Notes: a model not told the origin generated them from the sequence alone. A DNA stretch of 64,000 nt from Styela clava (GCF_964204865.1 NC_135250.1:23117395-23181394), one strand, 5' to 3'. Shown: positions 1-11,876, counted from the stretch's first letter. Numbers and translations are program-made.

Positions 1-1153
1 TATGCATTTTTAAATGGGATAATTGTTATCTATGCTTTTTATTCATGAAATGACTGTTCAATAGATTTGTTGTTATGAATTATAATATTCAGGCTAGTGA
101 CCTTACCAAGGGGCCATTCCAAACAAATGTTGAATTTCATCAATTTTATAAAGTGCAATGAAAGTACCGTAATTGTTTTGTATTTTTTATATCAAAAGAC
201 ACTTGAATTTTATTGGACTGCATTCATTTCATGGAAAAAGTTGGAATTCCACCCAGGTTTTTGATGGTTTACACAAAAGGGCCTGAAATGTAGAAATTTT
301 GATATGATTGACATTTTTTTGATGACTCGTAACACAAAGTGTTTGATTGTCTGGTACAGTTATTTCTTTTCAAATATATGCACTGGACTTGAAAGTTAAT
401 AAAGATTAGGTGTTTGCAGTGCTGTAGGACATGTCTTTGCCTATTTAACGATTTATTGTTAGAATTTTGATAGATGATAGAGGCCGCTGTTCCGAAGCGG
501 AAGACTATAAAGTGGAAAAATGTCCCATAGTGTCACATACAATGTGCACATTATCGTCATGGATCTACAGTGTTACATTGAGTTACTTGAGTGACACATA
601 GACGGGTCCTCCAGTCACTGCTCAGAAAATATTGCTGTACCAGCTCGACAATCGTTCAAACCATATAAAACAATTGATTGAACAGTGGAGCAAAACATAT
701 TGCTGGAGATGTAAAAATATTGGATCTCTCAGCGTGGAAATTTTCTGGAATTATCCTGTAGAGTCACTTGGATTAGCTCTTATATTCTTTATCTTCCAAT
801 TCATACTTACCGGTACTTCACTATACAATACTTTTTGGAGGTTTTTCATCATGCTGTGATTTGTTGAAATTGTCTTTACAACAATTTGATACATATTAAG
901 CAGACAATATTTGACTTCATTCTTTACATAGCTTCAGAAGTGCGATTGTGTACTTATTTGATCCGGCATTGCCTTTCAGTATAATTTAATTTTTTTTTAT
1001 TGTAATCATTGTTTTATGAACCAAGGTTTATTTGGGATGAACTGTAAAGTCTAACACCTTCAATTATAATTCCGTTATTCTACAAGGTATTATTATTAAT
1101 AGTGGTATAATCATAAGCAGTTCTTTATAAAATCAAATAAAGTCATCTCAGAA
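1..1153. other. K1 upstream region, paralogous flank
   Basis: No gene is recognised here. The first 120 bases resemble 40545-40640 downstream of K5, so this is the same kind of inter-gene duplicon. The last 210 bases (about 945-1153) match the leader found before every gene of the array: a T-rich stretch, a TTTATTTG block, then AGTGGTATAATCATAAGCAG just before the start codon. The small ORF at 632-859 has no paralogue and no family features and is not called. Confidence 0.6.
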
Positions 1154-2776
1154 ATGGAAGAAAAAATCAATACAGATTCTAAAGAACATGCTGTTGAAAT
1201 TTTACAACAATTAAATGAATATCGTAAAACTGGACGTCATTGTGATTTCATGATCAAAGCTGGATCTGTGGAACTTCCTGTTCATAAAAATATTGTGTCG
1301 GCAAGTTCCGATTATTTTAAAGCAATGTTATCTCATGAAAATGTTGAAACAAAATCTGGTGTCGTTGAAATAAAGGAATTTGATGAAGTTTGTGTTAAAA
1401 AATGTGTTGATTTCATTTACACTGGGGATGCTTATTTTGCCAAAGAAAAACGTGAAACACTCATGGGTGTCGCTCACATGATGCAGCTGCAAAGACTTTG
1501 TGATAGTATCGCAATTTTTCTGGAAGACGATCTTGATCCTAGATCGTTTTTTCAAACTAAAAAAATTGCGAATAGGTACAACTGTAAACAACTTGAGGAA
1601 AAATGCAATCAATTTGCATTGCAACGTTTTATAAAAATTGCACAGTCTGATGAGTTTATGGATCTTGATGAAAAATTTATTTCATTTCTAATGGAATCAA
1701 AGAAAACAAAAGCAAAGGAAGAAGTGAAATGTAAGATGTTGTTAGCATGGACCAAACATGATATTGATGAAAGAAAAGAATGTTTTCTTGGTTTGGTGAT
1801 GAAATTTCAGTTGGCAAAAATGACTTTGTCATATAGGAGATTTCTTGTGGAAAATGAACCACTGATATTTGAATCCGCAAAATCTCTTCAGTCATTGACT
1901 TTGTCAGTTTTTGACAGCCATGGGGATATCAGTTCAAAAGATGTCAATTTGGCAGAGAATAAACAGCTTGTTGTTTTTGACAAAACTTCTGGAAGAATGC
2001 ATTCATGTGATGTTGATGATAAAACATGGACACCAATGCAAACCATAGATCAAGCAATTATACAGAATACATTATATTCTGCTGTAGTGATGGAAACTTA
2101 CATTTATGTAATTTGTACAAAAGGATCGTTTTATAGACTTGAATATGCTGAATCAAATGCAAAGTGGAAACAAATGGCAAATCTTCAGAATGCTTCTGCA
2201 GTTGCACTTGATGGTTTTGTTTATGGTATTGAGTATGAAAAATACTCAAGCATTGTGGAAAGATATGATCCATCAAATAATAGATGGACCAGACTAACAA
2301 ACAAATCTTTGATTCTGGCTTGTGAACTTTTGGTGGCTGCTGATGGAAAGGTGTTTTGTATTGCAGGTATAAATCAACAAGATCAAGCAACAAACCAAGT
2401 TGAGATTTATGATCCTGTCACATCAACTTGGTCAATGGATAATAGATCATTGAATGAAGTAAGATATTGTGCTTCTGCAACAGCAACAGAAGAAGGAATA
2501 TATGTTATGGGAGGTTATAATGTTAATGGTAATACTACTAATAGTGTTGAATTTCGTTCATCTGTAACTAAAACCTGGATGATATTGAAACCAATGAAAA
2601 ATGCAAGACAAAACTTCAGTAGTTGTGTGATTGATGAGAAAGTTTATGTCATTGGTGGAAATGGAAATCCTGCAAATATAGAGGAATATGATCCTGAAAC
2701 AAAAGAATGGAAAATTATTGAAACCATTCAAGGAAAAAATGTAACTCCACTGGCTACTGTTGCATTATTTATGTAA
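1154..2776 (+). CDS. K1, BTB-BACK-Kelch (KLHL-type) protein
   Basis: Encodes 540 aa in one exon. The BTB domain spans about residues 22-125, with the conserved RHCDF and VHKNIVSASSDYF stretches. BACK spans about 130-235, and six Kelch blades, each closing on a Trp, fill about 250-535. Proteins of this layout join substrates (Kelch face) to CUL3 (BTB plus the start of BACK) for ubiquitination; that role is inferred from the family. The start is the ATG in the context CAGAAATGGAAG shared by the array. Only blades 5 and 6 keep the classic Gly-Gly (MGG, IGG). Copy-specific features are Val for Glu at residue 39, the shortest blade-4 loop (INQQDQ) and a C-terminus ending ALFM where most copies end AISI. 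It is an intact reading frame in a tandem array; expression is untested. Confidence 0.9.
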   Translation: MEEKINTDSKEHAVEILQQLNEYRKTGRHCDFMIKAGSVELPVHKNIVSASSDYFKAMLSHENVETKSGVVEIKEFDEVCVKKCVDFIYTGDAYFAKEKRETLMGVAHMMQLQRLCDSIAIFLEDDLDPRSFFQTKKIANRYNCKQLEEKCNQFALQRFIKIAQSDEFMDLDEKFISFLMESKKTKAKEEVKCKMLLAWTKHDIDERKECFLGLVMKFQLAKMTLSYRRFLVENEPLIFESAKSLQSLTLSVFDSHGDISSKDVNLAENKQLVVFDKTSGRMHSCDVDDKTWTPMQTIDQAIIQNTLYSAVVMETYIYVICTKGSFYRLEYAESNAKWKQMANLQNASAVALDGFVYGIEYEKYSSIVERYDPSNNRWTRLTNKSLILACELLVAADGKVFCIAGINQQDQATNQVEIYDPVTSTWSMDNRSLNEVRYCASATATEEGIYVMGGYNVNGNTTNSVEFRSSVTKTWMILKPMKNARQNFSSCVIDEKVYVIGGNGNPANIEEYDPETKEWKIIETIQGKNVTPLATVALFM

Positions 2777-2916
2777 CATTGACTCTTATCAGTTGCTATA
2801 ACCTTTGTGGCAATATTTATTCCTATTATTCATCAACTAAAATTTGACTTCGAAGAGTTGATTTAAATTCATTATGCTTAAATTAGTATCTATCTAATTT
2901 TCTATTAAATTTTTTT

Positions 2917-4029
2917 TACCGAATAAATCTCTATTTCGAATACATACAAAATTATTATTTTCGAATATGAAATTTCGAATACATGCAAAAATAAATGTAA
3001 GTAAAATAGCATATTTTAGGGCATGAAGGAATCTGCATAAAACAAACAATGGAATAACTGTTATCTACAACCTGTCTATTTACCAGACATTTTATGTCCA
3101 TCGATTGCCTGATATTTTCGAGTAGTATTGCTTTTCATATTTCAGTAGGTACGAAAATATGAATCAAAAATTGATAATAATCGGGCAGTTTACTACACAT
3201 TTTATGTCCGCAGATTGCCACTGTTTTTTAGAGTATAGTAATTCCTTCTGTTTTCCCGTAAGTACGAAACTTCGGATCAGAAATTAATTATAATCGGCAG
3301 TTTTCCACACATTTTATGCCCGCAGACTGCTCCGTATTTTACAATAGTAATGCTTTTATTTTTTCGCAAGTAGGAAAATGAGAATGAAAGATTACCGTAG
3401 GTATAATCGGGCTGTTCACCATACTTTTTATGTCCCCAGATTGCTGTGGTATTTTAATATACGATAGCAAAGCTTTTATTTTTTCGTAAGTTGACGCAAC
3501 CACGGTTTATGTTAAACAGAATTAAATTAATTCGGCAAAGCCTTGTAATTGCTGGTATCCTAATATTTTGCGCAACAGAAAATCATCCTAGTAAAAAAGT
3601 GATACTTTTAACTATCATTATCAAAATCGGTTGCCAAAAAGTGAATAAAAAGTATAAACTATATTTCCTAATAACTCCTAATGACAAATTTATTGGGTAT
3701 TGTAACAATTGTGGCTTTGAATAATTTCAAATTTTTGACATGAAGGAAATAAATGTATAAATTAGCCGCAATGCCAATCGTGCAACAGTATGAGGTGCAC
3801 GCTCGCACAGAAGATCACAAACAAATATAGTGCCGCTCCTACTTCATCGTGATTACAATACGTTGCAAAGCGCGGAAAATCATTTGAAGATTTCACTTAG
3901 AAGCAAAACACCTCGCTAACGGCGAAAAGTGGCTACTGTTCGGAATTATTAGAAAATCAGCCAAAAAGGTATTCGAATACTTTGATATTCGAATGTTTTC
4001 GAATATTCGATTCATTTTGGAGAACCCTG
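2917..4029 (-). mobile_element. hAT-type non-autonomous element, left end decayed
   Basis: This is the same family as 32128-34315, in opposite orientation. Read on the minus strand it begins CAGGGTTCTCCAAAATGAAT at 4029, followed by runs of TTCGAATA. The other end (about 2917) keeps ACCGAATAAATC but has lost the terminal CAGGG. Inside are four direct repeats of about 110-114 bp, with the landmark CATTTTATG or a close variant at 3088, 3198, 3310 and 3424. No transposase is visible. It is roughly half the length of the intact copy, so it is internally shortened. Confidence 0.75.
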
Positions 4030-4634
4030 TCCTACATCTTCGATTTCTTACTGTCTTCAATTTCATTTCTACATAGCATTTATTTTAACTGTCATTATTT
4101 TATTCATTGGGTTTTAAATCATTGTGTTATCTAGAGTTATGATCGTAATTTTTTATGTTGAAACTATCAGATTATTTTTTCACTATATTCTGAAATTTTG
4201 TGCCACAGATAGTAAGGTTTGTGTCAGCAGCGGTAACTCCCACTTTATTTTATTGCTTATGTGCATTAGCTTTTGATAAAGTCTTCTTTAGGTGATTATG
4301 AATATCTAAGAATAAAATATATCTGTTTTTATTATGTGCTTTTGATAACTGTAACTGTTCAATTTGTAATTTTTTGGTTGCTAAAATGTTTAGAATAAAC
4401 AAGAATTACAATTTTTCATTTTACTTAATTGTGTAAAATTTAATCTGTGTTATATAAGTTTGATTTCTGATTTTGAAGTATTTTACCTTACATCTAAATT
4501 CCCTATACTATTATTAATTTAATTTTTTTCTCACAGATAACAAATGGTATATTTTTGATAACATAGTTATTATCATCATGAATCAGCTGTATCAGTTATA
4601 ATCAGCTGAAAATGAAATCAACAATTCCTTACAA
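4030..4634. other. Unassigned spacer
   Basis: AT-rich DNA between the hAT-type element and the pseudogene candidate. No open reading frame of note, no terminal repeat and no paralogue in the window were recognised. Confidence 0.4.
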
Positions 4635-5462
4635 ATGGCTTCATCGAATTTTGATATTCAAGAAACTTGTAAAAGTTTAACTCAAGTCATTGAAACCTGT
4701 GGTGTTAATTCACTTGGAAATATTTTTCAAAAAAAGATATCTTTATCAACAAAACATATAAATAGTGTGTGGTGACTGGTGAGAAGCGAAGTTTCTATGG
4801 CAGACTTTGGTATTGGGAGACGATTCCTGTGACTGGATGGAGCAATGTTCCAACTTATAATTAGAATACAAATACATGGAGTGCAAGTTAAAGGACCCTA
4901 TATGGTGGCTCTTGGAGATTTTCACTCAAATCTCATGTATTAATCTCAAAGATTAACCACAGAACCACATTCTGTGTTAAAAACAACGATTCTGGTTCTA
5001 TTGGACCGGACAAGAAAAAGATTGAGCAAAATCTGAATTATGCCTTGAAAACTTTTTGGTATATTTTTGTGTTACCATTACCCAAACTTGATATCGTTTC
5101 AAGAAAATCACCTGGACATGGCAGTGATATAGCAGATTATGAATTAGATGAAAATGGTAAAATGAGTTTGTCACCAACTGGCCGTTTTCAGCTTCAAAAC
5201 AAATTGAAAAAATTCCCATTTTTGCCAAATGTAGATGCTGATCTTCGTCCTATTTGTGGTTTGAAAATGCTTTTTTGGTTCGTTTTTTACACAAACTTTC
5301 ATCAAAATTCAATGGCAAATACCAACATGAACTTGGAGAATTATGCAAGAAAAATGATATCTTGGGAAAAGTCTGTAAAATATTATTTGAACAACCTGAC
5401 AAATTCCCTGCACTGAAACATGGTTTTCATCCTAAGCATCATCTATCTTTGAGATTTATCGC
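4635..5462 (+). pseudogene. Broken coding sequence, unrecognised protein
   Basis: Protein-like sequence runs across this stretch but is broken. An ATG at 4635 opens 46 codons (MASSNFDIQETCKSLTQ...) and ends at a TGA at 4773. A second stretch reads well from about 5090 (LDIVSRKSPGHGSDIADYE, then SLSPTGRFQLQNK). At the T-run near 5267-5272 the reading moves to another frame (FLVRFLHKLSSKFNGKYQ, then HELGELCKKNDILGK and FHPKHHLSLRF). Polar, charged composition across the frame change argues for a former exon or a processed copy. I do not recognise the family. It is unrelated to the Kelch genes and has no other copy in the window. Confidence 0.45.
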
Positions 5463-5775
5463 TCATTACAGAAATATATTCTACATTTTCATGTTATATG
5501 CTATGTCGTTATTTTTTAAGTTCAGTTTTGTATATGCATTGATTCACATTGTTTTTCTACTTGTCATCATAATATTCTTCAGTGCTTTGTTCAGTGAAGA
5601 TTGATATTTTCCCTTTGATATGCATTTCCCTCCCTCCAGGTTCAATAGTTGACAAAATATATAAGACCGTTGCATTTGCTGAATCTTTTAATTTGCATAT
5701 AAGAATAATCAATTAAAGCTGTGGTGTGGAGTCTGGAAAAATTTACACCTTTCTTCAAACTCTTTAATTAATTAA
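5463..5775. other. Unassigned spacer
   Basis: T-rich DNA up to the left border of the K2/K7 duplicon. Nothing recognisable beyond simple AT-rich sequence. Confidence 0.4.
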
Positions 5776-8700
5776 GAAAAAACTATAAATGTTTTACTAT
5801 GCATACTTTATTTACCGGTAAGTGTTGAGTATGCTAACATAATTTCTGATTTCCTGGGCAAAGTTCGGACCTTAATTATCTGTTTTGAAAGTCTGAAATT
5901 TTGACTCCAGGGAATTTGAAGTGAACACCTTGAATCCAATATTAATAGACACATAGCAAACTCAGACAACACACCCCTAGTTTTGAGTTCAATTTTTTAA
6001 GTTTTTTTGATTGTGGGAATAGTAAGAGTTTGATCAACCACGCTTTTGTGTCATCTTGCTACCCAAAATACATCTCTTACGACAATAAGCTACTGCTGTT
6101 TGACAATAAACAGTCACATAAATATGTTGTGAGCTTGTGACTTGATTTCTAAACAATTTATGTTGAGTTTTCAGTATAGTTTGCTGACCTTTCATCGAAA
6201 TCATTTTCTGTTGGTAAATACATGGTTTTCTGCCTAATACTGCCAAGATTTTCTGCAGATGTAAAATTGCAGAAATGATTTTCTAAAGTCATAGATCAGT
6301 CATATCTTCTTTTATATTGTTTGTATTTTCATGATCAATATTGTTGGTTTATAATGTTTTTATATAAATTTTGTATTTCGCTAAAGACTGATAATCAATT
6401 GTGTTTAGCAGTAATAGAGAGAATCACAAGTGAAATACCCCTGCCTTTCGCCATATAGGTAGCACAGCACATGTAAACAATGCAAGGTTAAAGCAGATTT
6501 AATAATTATTCAACATAACCCTGTGTCAAAATGCCATATCTATACAACTTCAACCACACTGCAAGTTGTTCCCCCTTGTTAATAGTAGAGGATATGGTAT
6601 TGTGGTTTGATTAGACTCCATTGGATCACATGTATTTATTATATCAAGACAGAACATTACTCTTCTCTTATAATGGCAAAATAAAAATTGTTCCAAATCT
6701 AACCCATTTTCTATATTACATGACCACCACCAGTGGTTTTTGTTGATTATAATTATACATTTAGATACATAATATTTTCTTAAACAATATTTTTAGGTGC
6801 AAATTCATATGTTAATAATTACAAAACATGTAAACTCGTCCAAGTTTTCTATAATTTCTGTAAAACGTCAAATTGCTAATAAATGGCATGTCATATTGGG
6901 TACCGGTATATGTGTTCTTTCCAAGTGGCAATTTATTTCATGTTATGTTTTGTATATAAGTTACCTAAGTGATTTTTTTGTGCAATGTCATCTGGTTGTT
7001 CTGTTGTTTTTATTGTACCAGCTCATTGCACTATTTTATATCGTTTGAATTTTTTGTTGGATCTTAAACTTAAACTAAAACAACATCAAAATTCTTTGGA
7101 ACGAAAATAATATTATTTCCAGGTATCTCTCTATATGTATAGGCAGATATGTGTGAACCTATTGATATTATTTGTACGGTACCTTTTATGTGTTCTGCTG
7201 ACAATTCTGCAATAGGTTGAACAAAGAATAAGTTTCTGGTAAGTTCAAGCAAGTCTGGTATATTTGTGATGGCCTGGATCATACAGCCATACTTGGTGAT
7301 TTTACGATACAAACTTCTGATGGCGAAATGTGGTTTATTATATTTTAGTTTGGATATTGATACATTAACATGTTCAATAAGGCAGTTACTGGAATTTTGA
7401 AAACATTCACAGTAGCAAATTATGGTGGTAAAACATAGAAATACCGGTATATTAAAATTAGTAAATGTTCATTTTTGTTCAGCGATTTTTTGACCGAAGA
7501 AATATGCATGGCCTATCTTTCAAACTGTTATTTTATCTACAAACTCCATAACTGAGAGTTTTAAGGTTATATACTGTCACATCTTGACATTGACATTTAT
7601 GTGACACAAATTAAGTAGTCAAAAGCTTCGCCATTGTGGTTGTGTACTTATTGCATTTCTTCTCGTTAAAGTTTAATTTTTTTGTTGTAATCATTGTTTT
7701 ATGAAGCAATTAACCTAAATGAGTCCTTCCTTTTTCTTTCCAGAGGTTTATATGTGATGGACCGTAAAGTCTTCAGTTTAATTATTGTTTCTCTTTTCAA
7801 GGTATTTTTATTATTAGTGGTATAATCATAAGCAGTACTTTAAATTATCGGACAAAGTCTCAGAAATGGAAGAAAAAATCAATACAGATTCCAAAGAACA
7901 TGCTGTTGAAATTTTACAACAGTTAAATGAATATCGTAAAACTGGACGTCATTGTGATTTCATGATCAAAGCTGGATCTGAGGAACTTCCTGTTCATAAG
8001 AATATTGTGTCGGCAAGTTCCGATTATTTTAAAGCAATGCTATCTCATGAAAATGTTGAAACAAAATCTGGTGTCGTTGAAATAAAGGAATTTGATGAAG
8101 TTTGTGTTAAAAAATGTGTTGATTTCATTTACACTGGGGATGCTTATGTTGCCAAAGAAAAACGTGAAACGCTCATGGGTGTCGCTCACATGATGCAGCT
8201 GCAAAGACTTTGTGATAGTATCGCAATTTTTCTGGAAGATGATCTTGCTCCTAGATCGTTTTTTCAAACTAAAAAAATTGCGAACAGGTACAACTGTAAA
8301 CAACTTGAGGGAAAATGCAATCAATTTGCATTGCAACGTTTTATAGAAATTGCCCAGTCTGATGAGTTTATGGATCTTGATGAAAAATTTATTTCATTTC
8401 TGATGGAATCAAAGGAAACAAAAGCAAAGGAAGAAGTGAAATGTAAGATGCTGTTAGCATGGACCAAGCATGATATAGATGAAAGAAAAGAATGCTTTCT
8501 TAGTTTGGTGATGAAATTTCAGTTGACAAAAATGTCTTTGTCATATAGACGATTTCTTGTTGCAAATGAGCCACTGATACTTGAATCTGCAAAACCTCTT
8601 CAGTCATTGACTTTGTCGGTTTTTGATAGTCATGGGGATGTCAGTGAAAAAGATGTCAATTTGACAGAGAATAAACAGCTTATTGTTTTTGACAAAACTT

Positions 8701-9104
8701 CTGGAAGAATGCATTCTCATGATGTTGATGATAAAACATGGACACCAATGCAAACCATAGATCAAGCAATTATACAGAATTTATATTCTGCTGTAGTGAT
8801 GGAATCTTACATTTATGTAATTTGTACAAATAGCTCATTTTATAGACTTGAATATGCTGAATCAAATTCAAAGTGGGAACAAATGACAAATCCAAATCTT
8901 CAGAATGCACGTGCAGTTGCACTTGATGATTTTGTTTATGGTATTGAATATGGAAATTACTCAAACTTTATGGAAAAATATGATCCATCAAATAATAGTT
9001 GGACCAGACTAACAAACAAATCATTGATCCTAGCTTGTGAATCTTTGGTGGCTGCTGATGGAAAGGTGTTTTGTATTGCAGGAAAATCTAAGCAGCAATG
9101 TCGA
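5776..9104 (+). repeat. K2 arm of the K2/K7 segmental duplication
   Basis: Near-identical to 55649-59104 at a constant offset of about 49,872 bases, with few substitutions and small indels. It includes about 2.1 kb upstream of K2 and most of the K2 coding region. The left border is abrupt: similarity starts at AGAAAAAACTATAAATG (5775/55648) and the sequence before it is unrelated. Upstream, both copies keep minus-strand ORFs (80 aa at 7070-7312), but the duplication is too recent for that to show selection. Confidence 0.88.
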
Positions 9105-9494
9105 GCAACAAACCAAGTTGAGATTTATGATCCTGTCACATCAACTTGGTCAATGGATAATAGATCATTGAATGAAGCAAGACGTCAAGCTTCGGCAACT
9201 GCAACAGGGGAAGGAATATATGTTATGGGAGGTAAAAACGTTAATAGTAATACTATTAATACTGTTGAATATCGCTCATCTGTAACTAAAACTTGGATGA
9301 TATTGAAACCAATGAAAAATACAAGATATAGCTTCAATAGTTTTGTGATTGATGACAAAATTTATGTCATTGGTGGAAATGGAAATCCTTCAAATATAGA
9401 GGAATATGATCCTGAAACAAAAGAATGGAAAATCATTGAAACATTACAAGGAAAAAATATAGCTTCACTGGCAACTGTTGCAATATCTATATAG
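7866..9494 (+). CDS. K2, BTB-BACK-Kelch (KLHL-type) protein
   Basis: Encodes 542 aa in one exon. BTB is at about 22-125 (RHCDF, then VHKNIVSASSDYF) and BACK at about 130-235. The six Kelch blades close on Trp 292, 337, 379, 428, 477 and 521. The Gly-Gly signature is clear only at 455-456 and 503-504; blade 4 has Ala-Gly at 405-406 and blades 1-3 are degenerate. The predicted role is a CUL3 substrate adaptor, by family. It is closest to K7: up to codon 456 the two differ at only a handful of residues. The blade-5 loop (KNVNSNTINT) and the blade-6 entry (NTRYSFNSF) then differ sharply from K7. Its leader carries about 35 extra pyrimidine-rich bases (CTTTCCAG at the end) that K1 and K3-K5 lack. 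Confidence 0.92.
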   Translation: MEEKINTDSKEHAVEILQQLNEYRKTGRHCDFMIKAGSEELPVHKNIVSASSDYFKAMLSHENVETKSGVVEIKEFDEVCVKKCVDFIYTGDAYVAKEKRETLMGVAHMMQLQRLCDSIAIFLEDDLAPRSFFQTKKIANRYNCKQLEGKCNQFALQRFIEIAQSDEFMDLDEKFISFLMESKETKAKEEVKCKMLLAWTKHDIDERKECFLSLVMKFQLTKMSLSYRRFLVANEPLILESAKPLQSLTLSVFDSHGDVSEKDVNLTENKQLIVFDKTSGRMHSHDVDDKTWTPMQTIDQAIIQNLYSAVVMESYIYVICTNSSFYRLEYAESNSKWEQMTNPNLQNARAVALDDFVYGIEYGNYSNFMEKYDPSNNSWTRLTNKSLILACESLVAADGKVFCIAGKSKQQCRATNQVEIYDPVTSTWSMDNRSLNEARRQASATATGEGIYVMGGKNVNSNTINTVEYRSSVTKTWMILKPMKNTRYSFNSFVIDDKIYVIGGNGNPSNIEEYDPETKEWKIIETLQGKNIASLATVAISI

Positions 9495-9654
9495 AATCAT
9501 TTACTCTTATACTTGACAAATATGGCTCTGATAATCTAATTGAATATACCTATCAGTTTTTCTCATTCACTCTGAGATTAAATTTGTTTGCAGATGTATG
9601 GAAACTAGTAAATTGATAATTTGTGTAGTAATTTGCAGAATGTTTGAAGATATA
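9495..9654. other. K2 3' flank
   Basis: Similar to the 3' flanks of K6 (from 44675) and K7 (from 59369), including ATCATTTACTCTTATACTTG just after the stop codon. The sequence resumes at 10573 after the hAT-type insertion. No clear polyadenylation signal was found close to the stop. Confidence 0.6.
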
Positions 9655-9662
9655 GCCTAAAG

Positions 9663-10564
9663 CAGGGGTCTCAAACTCGCGGCCCGCGGGCCAATTGCGG
9701 CCCGCAGGACGATAGTTTGTGGCCCCCGTCTTGGTATGAAAGTCTAATGTCAGTGCGGCCCATAAGTCACTCAGCTTAGTTAGAATGATTAATGCATTAA
9801 ATATATGATCAGGACACGTAGAGCAAAACAAATTATTTCATAATCTATCCCGCGAAAGGCATATGCGGTATGGTAACCTACTAGTACCGTACCGGTACCT
9901 GTAGGCATGATGGACATTTTCCCAACCTTTGACCCCCAAAAAATTTTCTTATACTTCCCCATTGCAAATTCATTGCTTATTTTAGAGGTGGCTTCGCGAG
10001 TTGAAGCCTATAAACTGGGGTATATGTTTCACATCATCATTTTGATTCAAAACATTCAACAACCTGTTTTTCAATAGTACTGGTAGAGAAGTTTAGCCTA
10101 GTCTATCACTGCTATTTCTAGACTAATTTTTTATTACTGCAATTTTAAGCCACGACGCTCAAGTAATTAGAGTGATCATTGAGTTCTTTAATTCGTACTT
10201 GAATTTCTGAAACACAACCCCAAACTAACAAATAGCATGCAAAAACGAGGTAATGCTTACAAACATGCCTGAAAATCTTTCTGGGTGACAGTGTCTGAGC
10301 GTTTGCGAAAACGTCTATTGTTACGTCACCTTTTGCGTTTTGGGTTAGGGTTAGCCAATGTTAGGAATAAACAAAGAAGTACGGTAGATGCCCGGGGAAA
10401 GGTCCATCGCGGAACTACTAACATTTATGTTTTGCGTATAGAAAAATAGAGAAGGAAGATTTAACTTTCTGAACTATGCTGTAATTGTGGAAAACCTGAT
10501 GCGGCCCGGACTCACTCAGACTCCGTCTCGGCGGCCCCCAGGTAAATTGTGTTTGAGACCCCTG
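9663..10564. mobile_element. hAT-type non-autonomous transposon, 902 bp
   Basis: Terminal inverted repeats are CAGGGGTCTCAAAC (left) and GTTTGAGACCCCTG (right). They are flanked by a perfect 8-bp target duplication, GCCTAAAG, at 9655-9662 and 10565-10572. Subterminal GCGGCCC-rich motifs occur at both ends. No transposase frame is visible. The empty site is seen in the paralogous K6 and K7 3' flanks, where the sequence reads through. Confidence 0.92.
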
Positions 10565-10572
10565 GCCTAAAG

Positions 10573-11876
10573 TATCTATGCTTACAGATAGCAAATATCA
10601 ACATTGATGATATGATTGTTGATTAGTTAGTTAACCATTACCTATTTTATTTGGAAATGACAAGTGAAATTTAGTTTCATATTGGTAGTGTTGGTTTTTT
10701 ATTGTTTTTTTTATATCATCATGGTCAACAATTTGATCTTGAATTCTTAAAAATGTATCATTTTTCAATATTTATTCAATTTTGTGATGTCAGATTACAG
10801 GGGCTTACCCCATATTATTTTTTATGGTAGGTATCATATGGCTTGTAATCTTATCTTTCTCATTAACTCGCCCTAATTGCTTATGATGGGGTCTATCTGA
10901 TTTTAGTTTCATAATATAATTCAAGTTTTTCAACTTTATGATTAAGTAGGGTTTATTTATATTAAACGCTCATTCCTTCGAAATCACTGTATTTTTTAAT
11001 TATTATCATTTCACTGCTTTTGCTTTTTTGATATAACTAGTCAAAAGATATGCCTTTTTAAATGCGATAAAAATATTATTCATGCTTCAACTGATCAAAA
11101 ATTTGTTTCTGTCCATACAATATCAAATTTTTGCAAATCTATTAATAGAAATAAAAGAAAATACGAAACTTTTAGGTTTAGGAGGAGTAGTGTTAATTCA
11201 AACATGGGTTAGTATTGACCTCACTGCTGATCACTGTTGTCCAATGCATTGTTAGTATTTTGTATCTTTTTGAGGCGAGGCTCATTTCATACCATCATCT
11301 GTATAACGTCATACCAGACTTATTGCGGCCTTCTAGGCTGAGAACAATTATTCAACTTCTGATATTTCTATTCTGAAAATGAGGATGATTTTGAGAAAGT
11401 TTCGTGAATTTCTTTGCAACTAATGAGCCGTGAAATATTATCATTATTTAATGATTTTAATCCCTGATTAACAGACAATAAGTTCTGTAATGAATAAAAT
11501 ATGATTTTATTGAATATTCTCTAAAATTTTATTACTGTAGTATATTCATATTGACTAATTACTGAACTTCATAAAATATACTGTGTTGGTGAAATTGTTA
11601 TTGCGTTATGTATAAAAGGTACTGGAAGGAAATATAAATTTTCATTTTGATGCTCGTAGTTAATCTTCTGACAAATTCTTACTGGTATTATTTATGCAAT
11701 TTTTCACAGCTGTAATTTGCAATATTGATATCATAATTAGATAATTAGAAAGAAATTAAATATTCTCTGATGATCACGAAGTTCCTATTGATATTGGCTA
11801 GAAACGACAATATTTCAAATGTCCTTAAGTTGGATTCAAAATAGATTAATGGCTTGAAGTTTTATAAAAAGTTTGT
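10573..11876. other. K2 distal 3' module shared with K6 and K7
   Basis: Paralogous to 44940-46094 and 59640-60840. Shared landmarks are TTACAGGGGCTTACCCCATA and a later TTATGCAATTTTTCACAG. No gene is recognised; the similarity comes from the array's duplication history. Confidence 0.65.

Noticed and set aside
1328..1624. 98-codon minus-strand ORF, repeated opposite the BTB domain of K1-K5 and K7
   Set aside because: It is an exact shadow of the BTB coding strand. Its conservation follows from the sense protein, and the composition (poly-Phe, Ile-rich) is typical of antisense frames.
6797..7048. 83-codon plus-strand ORF, also at 56667-56918
   Set aside because: Both copies lie in the recent K2/K7 duplicon. 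It is hydrophobic AT-rich translation without family features.
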